Source: Haloarcula sp. H-GB4 (GTDB taxonomy: Archaea > Halobacteriota > Halobacteria > Halobacteriales > Haloarculaceae). Taken from it: a stretch of DNA of 64,000 nt. Under the pieces are notes generated by a model. It searched no databases. It was not told the DNA's origin and was given only the letters and a program-made list of their open reading frames with translations. The position numbers and the translations under genes are program-made. Positions 23,687 through 31,968 of the stretch are shown here, piece after piece. The stretch is taken from positions 434,001 to 498,000 of the forward strand of contig NZ_JAVDDX010000001.1 in NCBI RefSeq assembly GCF_030848575.1, in the 5' to 3' direction. Positions within the stretch are counted from its first letter, which is position 1; every line of letters begins with the position of its first letter.

Positions 23687-23965
23687 TTACTCCTGGAACT
23701 CCAGTCGGCCGGCGCGCCATCCTTCGCGGAGGTGGGCCTTCCCACACTCGCCACAGCGGTACTTGAGGTCCGTCTTCTTGGTGGGCTTGTCGCCACCCGG
23801 GACCTTCGAGAACTTCCCGTCGTTCCCGATACCGGAATTACGCTCGCGCTGGCGGTCGATCCACTTCATGCCCGTCTGGCGGCCGCTGCGGACTTTCTCG
23901 ACCTCGTGTTCCTGATGCTCGTTACAGTGCGGACAGTACGTATTGAATCGTCGTGGCATCTGCAT
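23687..23965 (-). CDS. rpl44e: 50S ribosomal protein L44e
   Basis: Protein of 92 residues (90 if the second [15 protein letters not shown], at 23959 is used). It has the two zinc half-sites C-P-x-C near the N terminus and C-x2-C at [10 protein letters not shown] near 70-75, and the tail [13 protein letters not shown], all typical of archaeal L44e in the large subunit. A TATA-like TTTTAA at about 24003-24009 gives a short leader. It is the first gene of the five-gene translation and proteostasis operon. Confidence 0.95.
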
Positions 23966-24104
23966 AGATATCGGCCTTACCGAGCGATTTGACGTGGCCG
24001 CTTAAAACCCGTTTGGTTCGCACCTGCTGTGTGCCCCACAGTACCGTCCCTGCCGCGTGACTATCCGCAACATTCGGTCCGTCCGCGCTCTGCCACAGCG
24101 CTGG

Positions 24105-24368
24105 CTACTGGAACCGGGCTGACGGCCCACTTGATTCGATTCGGACAGCTCCATACACACCTGACTCCGAACCCGAGAGCAGTTCGAGATTCACCGCTTC
24201 ACCAGCAGAGAATGAATCCAGCTTCGTCGCCAGTTCGTCGTCGATGTAGTCCACAATCTCGTAGGTTTCGTCGGCTTCGACGTCCCGGAGTTCCATCCGT
24301 CCGTCATCGTCCATCGGGCTGACAACGACTGAGGCCCGCTCGCACGACCGCTGCTGTTGTTTCAACAT
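24105..24368 (-). CDS. Hypothetical acidic 87-residue protein
   Basis: Starts MLKQQQRSCERASVVVSPMD and then MELRDVEADETYEIVDYIDD. Predicted short strands alternate with acidic loops; no metal motif or membrane segment. The gene is supported mainly by its promoter: TATATAAA on the opposite strand's complement at 24391-24398 lies 26 nt before the ATG at 24368, ideal for leaderless transcription. I do not recognise the family. It converges with nothing and sits alone between the L44e operon and the HAH_0734-family gene. Confidence 0.6.
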   Translation of the reverse strand: MLKQQQRSCERASVVVSPMDDDGRMELRDVEADETYEIVDYIDDELATKLDSFSAGEAVNLELLSGSESGVYGAVRIESSGPSARFQ

Positions 24369-24390
24369 ACACGACTGTCGCGATTCCGGA

Positions 24391-24398
24391 TATATAAA
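24391..24398 (-). promoter_or_regulatory. TATA box of the 87-residue gene
   Basis: Minus-strand TTTATATA, centred 26 nt upstream of the ATG at 24368; one of the clearest TATA boxes in the window. Confidence 0.6.
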
Positions 24399-24542
24399 CC
24401 TCGGCTATCAGGCTGTTAAGCATCTAGACACGACCAGTAACAATATAAGGACATTCTAGTTACAGGTACTCCCTGTCGATTGGTGCGCTGTGTCGCAATC
24501 GCCTTCGAAGTCACTAAGTACGCTGTTGGCAAAGAAACGGGC

Positions 24543-24815
24543 ATGAAGAAGCTCATTATCCACGGCGACCCGGGGCTGCGAAAGGGCGGCCGCATCGAAT
24601 ACGAGGACGAGGAGTACGAGGTGTTCTCGGTCTCGCGGCAGGGTGACTGGCACGGCCCGGACCGGCCACAGCTCTGGTGTACTATCGGCTCGGAAGACGA
24701 GGAGGAGACGTTCAAACGGCAGGAGTACATCCCGATGCACCTGGATACAGACGACATCGAGGCCGAGGCCGTCACCGTCCACCGCGAGCGCGCGCCGCCG
24801 AACGCTGAGTCCTGA
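24543..24815 (+). CDS. HAH_0734-family protein
   Basis: Protein of 90 residues from the ATG at 24543 (MKKLIIHGDPGLRKGGRIEY). It begins with a short strand and a glycine-rich turn, then EDEEYEVFSVSRQGDWHGPD and a strand with WCTIGSEDEEE. The length and sequence match a small haloarchaeal family that I know under the name HAH_0734, which has no experimentally assigned function. A TATA-like TAAGTA at 24515-24520 is about 26 nt upstream. It is convergent with the DUF2298 membrane gene, 54 bp away. Confidence 0.7.
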   Translation: MKKLIIHGDPGLRKGGRIEYEDEEYEVFSVSRQGDWHGPDRPQLWCTIGSEDEEETFKRQEYIPMHLDTDDIEAEAVTVHRERAPPNAES

Positions 24816-24869
24816 GCGGCCCGTATCGTACCTGAAATCGCCGTTCGCCCACAGTAACCCGTTCCTTTT

Positions 24870-27188
24870 TCAGAAGTACTTCGGTCGGACCTGATAGATC
24901 GTGACGCCGTCGGTTCGCTTTGCTACGGTGACGCCCTGTAGCTGGTCGACAGTCACCTCGCCGTAGCGGGCTCGTTCGGCCGGGCCGACGTAGACGTAGC
25001 GCACGTCATACGCTTCGAGGAGTCGGCGTTGCTCTGTGGCGTCCCCGGTGTAAATCGTCTCCACGTCGTCGACACGACGGTTGTACACCGTGTCATTGCG
25101 GTACTGGGCCTCGTGGGTCCAGCCCGCGACGGTCGGTAGTCCGGTCAGGCTCGACGGCGCGCTTGCGCCCTTGCCCTCGTTGGCATTCCACTCATAGTCA
25201 GCAGGGGCGGCTGTGACAATGGTTGGCCGGCCCTCCGTTGTCGCATCGAGCCATCGAATCGCTTCGGCTTCTTCGGGATGGTCGTCGTCGAGGTACGCCA
25301 GCCCGTCCAGCGTTGGGTCGTCAGCGGCAGCAACGTGGTTCGAGAGTGCGAACACACCGTACAGGGACGCTGAACAGACCAGCAGGGCGACGAACGCGCG
25401 GACGCCGATGCCTGCCCACGCTCGCGCGCGGTCGCCGGTCGGCCGCCAACGAGTGAGCAGCCACGCCAGCACGGGGCCGGCGGCGGCTCCCCAGAGCACC
25501 CACACCTGCATATACGTCTTGAACACGGTGTTCATCCGGCCGATGTTCTCCCTGACGAAGACGAATTCGACGAGGAAAACGAGGCCTGCGCCGGCGAGAA
25601 TCAGCACGGCTTCGAAGCCAACGGGCCGGTCGCCGCCGTCAGCGAGCGCCGGGACCGCGTCGACGGTGCGGTCAAGTGTCGGCGAGCGCGCGAACAGCCA
25701 CGCGCCGACCAGTAACGGGGTAAGCAAGCCGACCGCTGCGATGTCAAGTGTCGCGGCGAGCGCCGCCGTTCCGACGGTCACGAGGCCGACGATGCGGGCT
25801 GTACTCCGCCCGACGGCACGGCCGGTCTGTGCATACAGGTACAGCCAGAACGGGACGACGAACAGGCCGTGGACGGCCAGGAGCTCAAGCAACGAGGTCC
25901 GGTCGGGCAGGACCGCAATCTCGCGGCCGCTCGCCGGGCCGAGCCAGAACGGGAGCGACCAGAGCAGTCCCAGCGCGAGGACGCCGCCAGCGACGGCCAG
26001 TCCCATCCCGATTCGGATACCCTCCTGGCCCGGTCCGTTCAGTCGGAGTCGCTGTCCGATAGCATCCGGGAGGAGCGTCGTCGGATCGGCCGGTGCGACG
26101 GTGACAGTCAGCAGGGCCAGCCCGCCCATCGACGGGAACGACCACGTGTTCGTCACGGCCATGATGCCCGCGATGGCCGGGAGTGCACCGAAAAGCAGTG
26201 CCAGCCGCCGTCGACGCTCGGCGGCCGGTGTCTGGTAGTAGCTGAAACAGAGCGCGGCAGCGAGCAATAGGAAACCCGTGCTCATCATATGGGCGTGCAT
26301 ATCTCCGTTGAGCCAGGAGAACAGTGGGAACTCATCGATGACCAGCGCAGCACCGGGTTCGTACGTACCGAAATCAGATGCCGTGTCCTCGATGACACGG
26401 CTCGCGTCCCAGTAGCTGAACGAATCCGGCCCTGCTGCAAGCCCCTTCAGTTCGTAACCCGCCCGCTCGGCGACTGTCTGGCGCAGCCCACCCGGCAGGA
26501 GCCAGACGACGAACCTGGCGGGCGTCGACAGATTGCTCGCGATGCCGACACAAAACGCCGTGAGGCCGGCGGCCAGCTGTCGCGGGAGGCCGCGCTCGCT
26601 CGCGACAGCGCCCGCCAGTCCGTACGCCGCCGTGACCAGCGTCGCATAAAAGCCCGCCAGCGCGAGATTGTACGCGAACTGTCCGGCGGTGCCCGTTATT
26701 CTGGTGAGAATCGCCGCAATGAGATGCCCACCGTAGTAGTACGCGACCGACTCGCCGGCGAACCACATGTCCTCTAGCGGGAGGCTGTCAGCCCGTACGA
26801 GCGACTGCAACAGGCCGAAATCGAGGAACTTCTCGCCGCCGATTGGGACAATTGCTGGGTCAAGCGCTCGGATGCCGACGACGAACAGGAACGCGACCGT
26901 GAACACGCCGGCCGTCTCCGCGTACATTCGGGCGTTCGGTCCACTGTCGCTCCGCCAGACAGCCAGTGTACTCACAGCGAGCACGGCAACGCCGAGCCAG
27001 ATGCCAAGCGTCAGCGAGAGGCGGCCGAGGAAATAGGTGATCAGCCACAGTATCGAGACGGCGACCGGGACGCCGAAGGCGAGTCCGTGGTCGGCAAAGC
27101 GTGGGAACAATAGTCTGGCGACGGTCCCGCCGGCGTACAGTAATAGAAGGTAGAGGGCGAGCCAGATGGCGAGGAGCCCGTATTCCAT
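24870..27188 (-). CDS. DUF2298-family polytopic membrane protein
   Basis: Protein of 772 residues with roughly sixteen to eighteen hydrophobic segments. Notable loops are GGHLIAAILTRITG after VAYYYGGH and FPLFSWLNGDMHAHMMSTGF, a conserved acidic-histidine loop typical of the DUF2298 family. The layout resembles GT-C glycosyltransferases, whose catalytic loop sits after the first helices; activity is not proven for DUF2298. The C-terminal ~150 residues are extracellular with GYEWNANEG-like sugar-protein motifs. It is divergent from a GT2/GtrA gene pair, which supports a role in cell-surface glycan synthesis (inference). Confidence 0.8.
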   Translation of the reverse strand: MEYGLLAIWLALYLLLLYAGGTVARLLFPRFADHGLAFGVPVAVSILWLITYFLGRLSLTLGIWLGVAVLAVSTLAVWRSDSGPNARMYAETAGVFTVAFLFVVGIRALDPAIVPIGGEKFLDFGLLQSLVRADSLPLEDMWFAGESVAYYYGGHLIAAILTRITGTAGQFAYNLALAGFYATLVTAAYGLAGAVASERGLPRQLAAGLTAFCVGIASNLSTPARFVVWLLPGGLRQTVAERAGYELKGLAAGPDSFSYWDASRVIEDTASDFGTYEPGAALVIDEFPLFSWLNGDMHAHMMSTGFLLLAAALCFSYYQTPAAERRRRLALLFGALPAIAGIMAVTNTWSFPSMGGLALLTVTVAPADPTTLLPDAIGQRLRLNGPGQEGIRIGMGLAVAGGVLALGLLWSLPFWLGPASGREIAVLPDRTSLLELLAVHGLFVVPFWLYLYAQTGRAVGRSTARIVGLVTVGTAALAATLDIAAVGLLTPLLVGAWLFARSPTLDRTVDAVPALADGGDRPVGFEAVLILAGAGLVFLVEFVFVRENIGRMNTVFKTYMQVWVLWGAAAGPVLAWLLTRWRPTGDRARAWAGIGVRAFVALLVCSASLYGVFALSNHVAAADDPTLDGLAYLDDDHPEEAEAIRWLDATTEGRPTIVTAAPADYEWNANEGKGASAPSSLTGLPTVAGWTHEAQYRNDTVYNRRVDDVETIYTGDATEQRRLLEAYDVRYVYVGPAERARYGEVTVDQLQGVTVAKRTDGVTIYQVRPKYF

Positions 27189-27274
27189 CAGTGAAGGGAC
27201 CGGTTCGCTGGCCTATACGCTTTTTCGTTGCTCCCGCGGTTATCAACTGACTAGGGACCGGTAGCTTCGAACTG

Positions 27275-27280
27275 TTTTTA
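27275..27280 (+). promoter_or_regulatory. TATA-like element before the GT2 gene
   Basis: TTTTTA centred 28 nt before the ATG at 27306. Weak but at leaderless spacing. Confidence 0.3.
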
Positions 27281-27305
27281 CTTCCGCCTGTCCGACTACT
27301 CGGCA

Positions 27306-28073
27306 ATGTCGCGTTCCGTCGGGGTTGTCCTTCCAGCCTACCGTCCCGACATGGATCAGCTCGGGACCTATATCGCCGCCATCGACGATGCCCTTGCCCC
27401 GCAGACAATTGTTGTCGAGCTTGATGCGCCACGAGACGGCGTCCCTGCACAGCTCCGTTCGCTCCCAGCCGAGGTGCACACCGTGCCCTATCGCCGTGGG
27501 AAAGGCGCAGCAATCACCGCTGGGTTCGAACGGTTGGAGACCGATGTGCTGGCGTTTGTCGACGCCGATGGGTCGACACCGGTCCGCTCGCTCGAACGGA
27601 TACTGGACCCGGTCACCGACGGCCAAACGGACCTCGCTGTGGGCTCCCGTCGTCACCCGGACGCGACGGTCGCCACCCATCAGACGTTCGCTCGCCGGTT
27701 CCTCGGTGACGGCTTCGCGTGGCTCGCCGGCCAGCTGCTCGACGCGCGGCTGTATGACTACCAGTGCGGTGCGAAAGCCATCGACGCAGCCGCCTGGAAC
27801 CGGGTCCGTGACCACCTATACGAGCCCGGCTTCGCGTGGGACGTCGAACTGATCGCTATCACCGCGGCGCTGGACTTGCGTATTGAGGAAGTCCCCATCG
27901 AGTGGGAGGACAAGCCCGGCTCGACGGTGTCGCCAATACGAACGTCGATAGACCTGCTCGAGGCGCTGTTGACGGCTCGCCACCGATCGAAGCAACTGCG
28001 CGATGATCGCCTTCATACGGCTCTGGCTGAGCATCTCGACGAACCAACCGCCCTTATCGAGAAGAACCGATGA
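27306..28073 (+). CDS. Family 2 glycosyltransferase (dolichyl-phosphate sugar synthase-like)
   Basis: Protein of 255 residues. It opens VGVVLPAYRPDMDQLGTYIA, the nucleotide-sugar strand of GT-A folds. RGKGAAITAGFE and VDADGSTPV (D-x-D metal motif) follow, then YDYQCGAKAID and a final EVPIEWEDKPGSTVSPIRT, close to Dpm1/DPG synthase enzymes that charge dolichyl phosphate with a sugar. No C-terminal membrane helix is seen. The last four bases overlap the GtrA start codon, so the two are translated together. Likely supplies lipid-linked sugar for surface glycoproteins. Confidence 0.88.
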   Translation: MSRSVGVVLPAYRPDMDQLGTYIAAIDDALAPQTIVVELDAPRDGVPAQLRSLPAEVHTVPYRRGKGAAITAGFERLETDVLAFVDADGSTPVRSLERILDPVTDGQTDLAVGSRRHPDATVATHQTFARRFLGDGFAWLAGQLLDARLYDYQCGAKAIDAAAWNRVRDHLYEPGFAWDVELIAITAALDLRIEEVPIEWEDKPGSTVSPIRTSIDLLEALLTARHRSKQLRDDRLHTALAEHLDEPTALIEKNR

Positions 28074-28555
28074 TAGACATCGAACAGCAGGTTCGACGCA
28101 TCGTTCCCGACCGGTTCGAGTCACTTGTGTCGGGCGTTCGTTTCGGCCAGTTCGTCTCTGTCGGTGTTGTGGGTGCGATCAGCGACAATACGGTTCTCGC
28201 TGTGCTCGGTCTGGCTTTCGGTGTGAGCGACATGTGGGCGAAAGCCGCTGGCGTCGAAACGGCGATTCTCGTGATGTTTCTGGTCAACGAACATTGGACG
28301 TTCTCCAGTCAGGGTGCCACCGGTCGTCGTTCGTTCGCCAAGCGACTCGGGAAATCACACCTCGTCCGGTCCGGCGGCGTCGCGGTCCAGCTTGCTATCT
28401 ACTGGCTGCTCACGCAGTGGTTGACGGTTGAGCTTCTCGTTGCCGGAACTGATCTGTGGTTCATTGCCGCGAGCCCACTCGCCATTGGCGTTGCGATGCT
28501 GGTCAACTACGTCGCTGAGAGTATCTTCACTTGGCAGGTCCATGCGGACGAGTGA
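28070..28555 (+). CDS. GtrA-family membrane protein
   Basis: Protein of 161 residues with four hydrophobic segments (about 22-42, 52-72, 99-118 and 128-152). The N-terminal ~20 residues end FGQFVSVGVVGAISDNTVLA, and NEHWTFSSQG after the second helix is the family's aromatic motif. GtrA proteins are small four-helix membrane partners thought to flip or handle lipid-linked sugars made by a GT2 enzyme. It overlaps the GT2 gene by four bases, a classical pairing. Confidence 0.87.
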   Translation: MIDIEQQVRRIVPDRFESLVSGVRFGQFVSVGVVGAISDNTVLAVLGLAFGVSDMWAKAAGVETAILVMFLVNEHWTFSSQGATGRRSFAKRLGKSHLVRSGGVAVQLAIYWLLTQWLTVELLVAGTDLWFIAASPLAIGVAMLVNYVAESIFTWQVHADE

Positions 28556-28600
28556 CCATAGCGCGTTACTAACTCACGGACGGCACTCGAATCACAACCC

Positions 28601-28606
28601 TTAATG
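28601..28606 (+). promoter_or_regulatory. TATA-like element of the initiator tRNA gene
   Basis: TTAATG lies about 27 nt before the first tRNA base at 28630, standard archaeal spacing. Confidence 0.5.
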
Positions 28607-28629
28607 AGGGGACCGGACTACGAGATAGT

Positions 28630-28704
28630 AGCGGGATGGGATAGCCAGGAGATTCCGGCGGGCTCATAACCCGCAGATCGGTAGTTCAAATCTACCTCCC
28701 GCTA
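28630..28704 (+). tRNA. Initiator tRNA-Met (CAT)
   Basis: 75 nt including discriminator A at 28704; CCA is not encoded. The acceptor AGCGGGA (28630-28636) pairs with TCCCGCT (28697-28703). The anticodon CAT is at 28665-28667 in a seven-base loop closed by GCGGG (28658-28662) and CCCGC (28670-28674). The T-loop contains TTCAAAT. Two marks identify it as the initiator, not the elongator: three consecutive G-C pairs next to the anticodon loop, and an A1-U72 pair at the end of the acceptor. No intron is present. Confidence 0.95.
28684..28698 (+). repeat. 15-bp repeat copy inside the tRNA T-arm
   Basis: GTTCAAATCTACCTC within the T-arm and acceptor 3' side of the initiator tRNA; an identical copy follows at 28826-28840. 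tRNA 3' ends are preferred integration sites for archaeal mobile elements, so this may be an att core. Confidence 0.5.
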
Positions 28705-28825
28705 TCATTTTGCCGAACTCACTCTTCCAGTGAGGCATTTCACCGTCGAACGACGCTGCATTCGACAATTATAGCTGAGAAGAATTGAACGAGAGAACAC
28801 CGAGTGATAGCGAGGTGTTCGCGTT

Positions 28826-28840
28826 GTTCAAATCTACCTC
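28826..28840 (+). repeat. 15-bp direct repeat of the tRNA 3' part (possible att scar)
   Basis: An exact copy of 28684-28698, 142 bp downstream. The bases on either side differ (ATGGG after the copy, CCGCT in the tRNA), so the match is not a second tRNA gene. The 127 bp between the copies contain no gene. It fits a remnant of a tRNA-integrated element. Confidence 0.4.
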
Positions 28841-28885
28841 ATGGGACATTTCTCGCGTTGTAGACTGCTTTCAGCCTGTTCACCG

Positions 28886-29419
28886 CTATTGCTCATTGCT
28901 ATGGAGGTACCCCTCTTTGGCCGCCGTCAGTATCCGGTACAGCGTGGCAACCAGCGCAACAACGAGGAACACGCCAAGGACCTGTGCAGGCGTGTTTTGC
29001 GTCTCGAATGCCCATGGGAGCGACAGCGCTACAAACCGAACGGAGACGATGAGTCCGGCGAAGGTCGTAACGGCGACCAACAGATACCGGGCAACACACT
29101 GAAATGGGCCGCCGCGGTCCATCGTCTCGAGCCCGTGTCGCTGTACCATCGCTCCTTCCAGTGCCAGCCAGAGCGCTAGCAGTGCGGCCACACCGAATCC
29201 GACGGTTCCGAGTGGGTCCGGAAGCGCGAGCTCCGTTAGCCCGCCGATAATCCTGCTCGCACCGACGAGCAACCCGAGCGTCAGCGGCCCAAGCAGTACA
29301 AGCGAACTGAACACGGCGGCGAAATCCCCTGCAAGGGATCGAATGGAGGGAGACACAGCAGCTAGTGTCGATTCAATCTTTTGTAAGCCTACTGGTAACT
29401 GCTGGTGGCCCGCTTTCAA
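28886..29419 (-). CDS. Hypothetical four-TM membrane protein
   Basis: Protein of 177 residues. Hydrophobic segments lie at about 33-55 (FAAVFSSLVLLGPLTLGLLV), 72-90 (VGFGVAALLALWLALE), 108-128 (ARYLLVAVTTFAGLIVSVRF) and 145-163. The N-terminal part is moderately polar. I do not recognise a family. Its start is 30 bp after the stop of the purine phosphoribosyltransferase gene on the same strand, so co-transcription is possible. It lies just downstream of the tRNA repeat region. Confidence 0.6.
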   Translation of the reverse strand: MKAGHQQLPVGLQKIESTLAAVSPSIRSLAGDFAAVFSSLVLLGPLTLGLLVGASRIIGGLTELALPDPLGTVGFGVAALLALWLALEGAMVQRHGLETMDRGGPFQCVARYLLVAVTTFAGLIVSVRFVALSLPWAFETQNTPAQVLGVFLVVALVATLYRILTAAKEGYLHSNEQ

Positions 29420-29449
29420 ATCGCTACGGAAACCGTATCAATAGCCGTC

Positions 29450-30019
29450 TTAGTCGTCGCCGTGCTCGTCGACGATGGTGACCTCGCCGTCGATGACCTG
29501 GACGTTGATCAGCGTCTTCGCGTCGTACCCCGCTTCGTCGAGCTTGTTGGTCCCGTCAGCTTTCTTGATGACACAGACGATGTCGCGGATGTCCGCGCCG
29601 ATGTCTTCGAGCGCGCCCGTGAGTCCGGCCAGCGTCCCGCCGGTCGAGAGCACGTCGTCGAGGACGAGCACCTGGTCGCCCTCGTACACGTCGTTGACGT
29701 ACATCTCGCTCTCGGAGTAGCCAGTCACCTGAGACAGCGACACTTCCCCGTCGAGCCCGTACTGACGCTTGCGGACGACGACAAGGGGGATATCGGTCAT
29801 CAGCGAGACGGCTGTGGAAATGTGGATACCCATCGCCGCCGGTGTGACGATCTTGTCGACGTCGTCGAGCTCTGCCTTTCGAATGATCTTGATGACGATT
29901 TCGCGCAGAAGTTCTGGTCGAAGCATCGGCACCCCGTCGCTGATGGGGTGAACGAAGTAGTGATAGCCTTCCTTCTCGATAATTGGCGCCTCGAGTAGGG
30001 ACTTCTTGAGTCGGTCCAT
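29450..30019 (-). CDS. hpt: Hypoxanthine/guanine phosphoribosyltransferase-type enzyme
   Basis: Protein of 189 residues, the length of archaeal HGPRT-type enzymes. The PRPP-binding motif is [13 protein letters not shown] (about 115-127), with aspartates D119 and D120 holding the Mg-PRPP. Upstream, the [20 protein letters not shown] and [13 protein letters not shown] segments match the flexible loop and purine-binding region. It salvages purine bases to nucleotides. A TATA-like TACTAAAATT at 30041-30050 lies about 27 nt upstream, giving a leaderless message. A role as adenine-type PRTase cannot be excluded. Confidence 0.88.
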   Translation of the reverse strand: MDRLKKSLLEAPIIEKEGYHYFVHPISDGVPMLRPELLREIVIKIIRKAELDDVDKIVTPAAMGIHISTAVSLMTDIPLVVVRKRQYGLDGEVSLSQVTGYSESEMYVNDVYEGDQVLVLDDVLSTGGTLAGLTGALEDIGADIRDIVCVIKKADGTNKLDEAGYDAKTLINVQVIDGEVTIVDEHGDD

Positions 30020-30040
30020 GCTGGCGGTACTACAAGCCCG

Positions 30041-30050
30041 TACTAAAATT
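30041..30050 (-). promoter_or_regulatory. TATA-like element, purine phosphoribosyltransferase
   Basis: Minus-strand AATTTTAGTA, centred about 27 nt upstream of the ATG at 30019. Confidence 0.45.
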
Positions 30051-30063
30051 CTCCGTCACCGAC

Positions 30064-31968
30064 TCAGTAGAGCGCCAGCAACTCACCGAGTGCTCGCATC
30101 ATCGGGAGGAGGTGCGCATCACCCAGCGCATAGTACTCGACGGTCGTCAGCAGTAGAAACACAGCCGCCACACCCGTTGCAGCCCCGAGAAGCACTGCCC
30201 CTGCCTGCCCAGCCACTCCTTTCGAGCGACCACACAGTGCCCAGATACCGAGTGGAACAGCGCTCCCAAGCGCGAGCAGCGCGTGCAACTGGAACGCTTC
30301 GCCGATGCCGTTTACCGTCAGCGCGACGAACATCATGGTCATTTGCCCGCCGATCAACACTGTTCCCGCAACTGTCCAGAGGAATATGTGCCAGTGATTC
30401 GCGAGGCTCTGGCGTACCACTGGGGGCCGCACGAGCAGATACACACCGAGTGGATAGAGCGGGAACAGATACCGGGCGGTCACCTGTGCGTGCAGTGGCA
30501 AGCGACTGTTGTACAGCAGGACGATGCCGACGAACGCCGTTATTGCGAACGCGTCTGTGACACGGTCGGCACTGAGTGTCCGGCCAGCCATCGACGATGG
30601 CAAACGCAGCCGTCGGACGACTGGGAGCGCTCCAAGCATGGCGACAAGCACTGGCGCGGATTCCAGAAGTGAGAGGTTGACGGATTCTTCGCCGGCGTTG
30701 TCCAGTGCGCTGGTCGCGCTTCCCGACCGGACGAACGCGTGATACACGTCGGCTGGCTGCTGGTGGAGCGTTTCGAGTCCCGAAACGAGTTCCCTACCGA
30801 GCAGCAACAGTGGCTGTATCCCGCTTTCGATGGTCCCGAGTAGAGGTTCCAGTAGCCTGAGCGCTCCTCCGGACTCGCCACCCCCGGAACTACCCCCGCT
30901 CCCGCCGGTACTGCTTGCAGCATCGTTACCCAGGGTACCGCCGCCGGAAACCAGTCTTGGCGGCTTAATCGGGGAGCCGGAGATGGCGATATTAGTGATA
31001 ATGAACGGCAGCAGGGAAAGGGCGAAGACGAAACCGATACGAGCGAGCGTTCGTGGGCTGTTGTCCGGGGCTGTCGGGATATCGACCAGCGCCAGGGCGA
31101 CACAGAGCAGGAGCGCTTCCGGAGCGTGTATCCACGCATATAGTCCCACCAGCGCGTAGGCGAGTGCGCGGAAGGTCTGCCGCTGCGTGATAACCGCCCC
31201 GTCCGCTGGCTTCCGGCTCCGATAGAGGCAGTACGCGATGCAGATGACCACCGTCCCGGTGATGGCGTGGCGCTTCGGTACCGACGCCCAGAAGGCCAGT
31301 GGCGTCCCGGCTGTGAGCAACACGACGCTCAGGAGCCCCAGCCGACGCGTTTGCATCCGGCTGAGGAGTCGGTAGAGAACCACCAGCGTGAACGCCGCGA
31401 TGAGGAGATGGGTCAGTTGCAGCGCGTACAGATGGATTCGACCGGCATCGAGTGGCTGCGCCAGCGCCACGTTCAGCCCGAACAGTCCCAGGACGGCGGC
31501 GGTGCCGCCGTAGAGGACCCAGTCACCGTCGGTGTAGTAACTGCACTGAACCACCAGCGCTAACAGCGCGAGCGACCAGAGCGCAACCAGCGCAATGCGG
31601 AGTTCGACGATGGCGGTGAGCAGGTCAAGCATGAGCACGAGCGGCAGCGAGAGGACGATGACGCCGTAGTTGCGTGCGTACCACTGGCCGCCGTATCTGC
31701 TCGCCCCCGGCGTGTCTAGTCCGGGGCCGTAGGCAGCTTCAGTCATCGCTATCTGTCCGTTCGAGAGGCTGTACAGCCCATTCGCCAGCGTGTAGGAATC
31801 GTTTATCAGGAACGCCGTCCGCCACAGCAGCCCGAACAACACGACCGTCGCGAGAAATACGGTCAGGCCGAGCCGATCGCCAAACAGCACCGAATACGCC
31901 GTCTCACGGGTGTTCGACAATACAGGCGTCCGCCGTCGGAGACGCCCGACGAACTCCGTCGCCGTCAT
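30064..31968 (-). CDS. Large polytopic membrane protein (GT-C-like layout)
   Basis: Protein of 634 residues with about thirteen hydrophobic segments. After the first membrane helix (about 35-53) there is a long extracytoplasmic loop containing SYTLANGLYSLSNGQIAMTE and GGQWYARNYG, a layout seen in GT-C glycosyltransferases and related surface-polymer proteins, although the key D-x-D/E is not obvious. A glycine/serine-rich loop (SSTGGSGGSSGGGESGG) lies near residue 353. The start codon overlaps the stop of the secreted protein gene 31965-32453, so the two are coupled. A cell-surface glycan or pilus-associated role is a guess from context. Confidence 0.65.
   Translation of the reverse strand: MTATEFVGRLRRRTPVLSNTRETAYSVLFGDRLGLTVFLATVVLFGLLWRTAFLINDSYTLANGLYSLSNGQIAMTEAAYGPGLDTPGASRYGGQWYARNYGVIVLSLPLVLMLDLLTAIVELRIALVALWSLALLALVVQCSYYTDGDWVLYGGTAAVLGLFGLNVALAQPLDAGRIHLYALQLTHLLIAAFTLVVLYRLLSRMQTRRLGLLSVVLLTAGTPLAFWASVPKRHAITGTVVICIAYCLYRSRKPADGAVITQRQTFRALAYALVGLYAWIHAPEALLLCVALALVDIPTAPDNSPRTLARIGFVFALSLLPFIITNIAISGSPIKPPRLVSGGGTLGNDAASSTGGSGGSSGGGESGGALRLLEPLLGTIESGIQPLLLLGRELVSGLETLHQQPADVYHAFVRSGSATSALDNAGEESVNLSLLESAPVLVAMLGALPVVRRLRLPSSMAGRTLSADRVTDAFAITAFVGIVLLYNSRLPLHAQVTARYLFPLYPLGVYLLVRPPVVRQSLANHWHIFLWTVAGTVLIGGQMTMMFVALTVNGIGEAFQLHALLALGSAVPLGIWALCGRSKGVAGQAGAVLLGAATGVAAVFLLLTTVEYYALGDAHLLPMMRALGELLALY

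Noticed and set aside
28705..28885. A second tRNA or another RNA gene suggested by the repeat at 28826
   Set aside because: Only 15 bp match and no cloverleaf arms can be formed around them.
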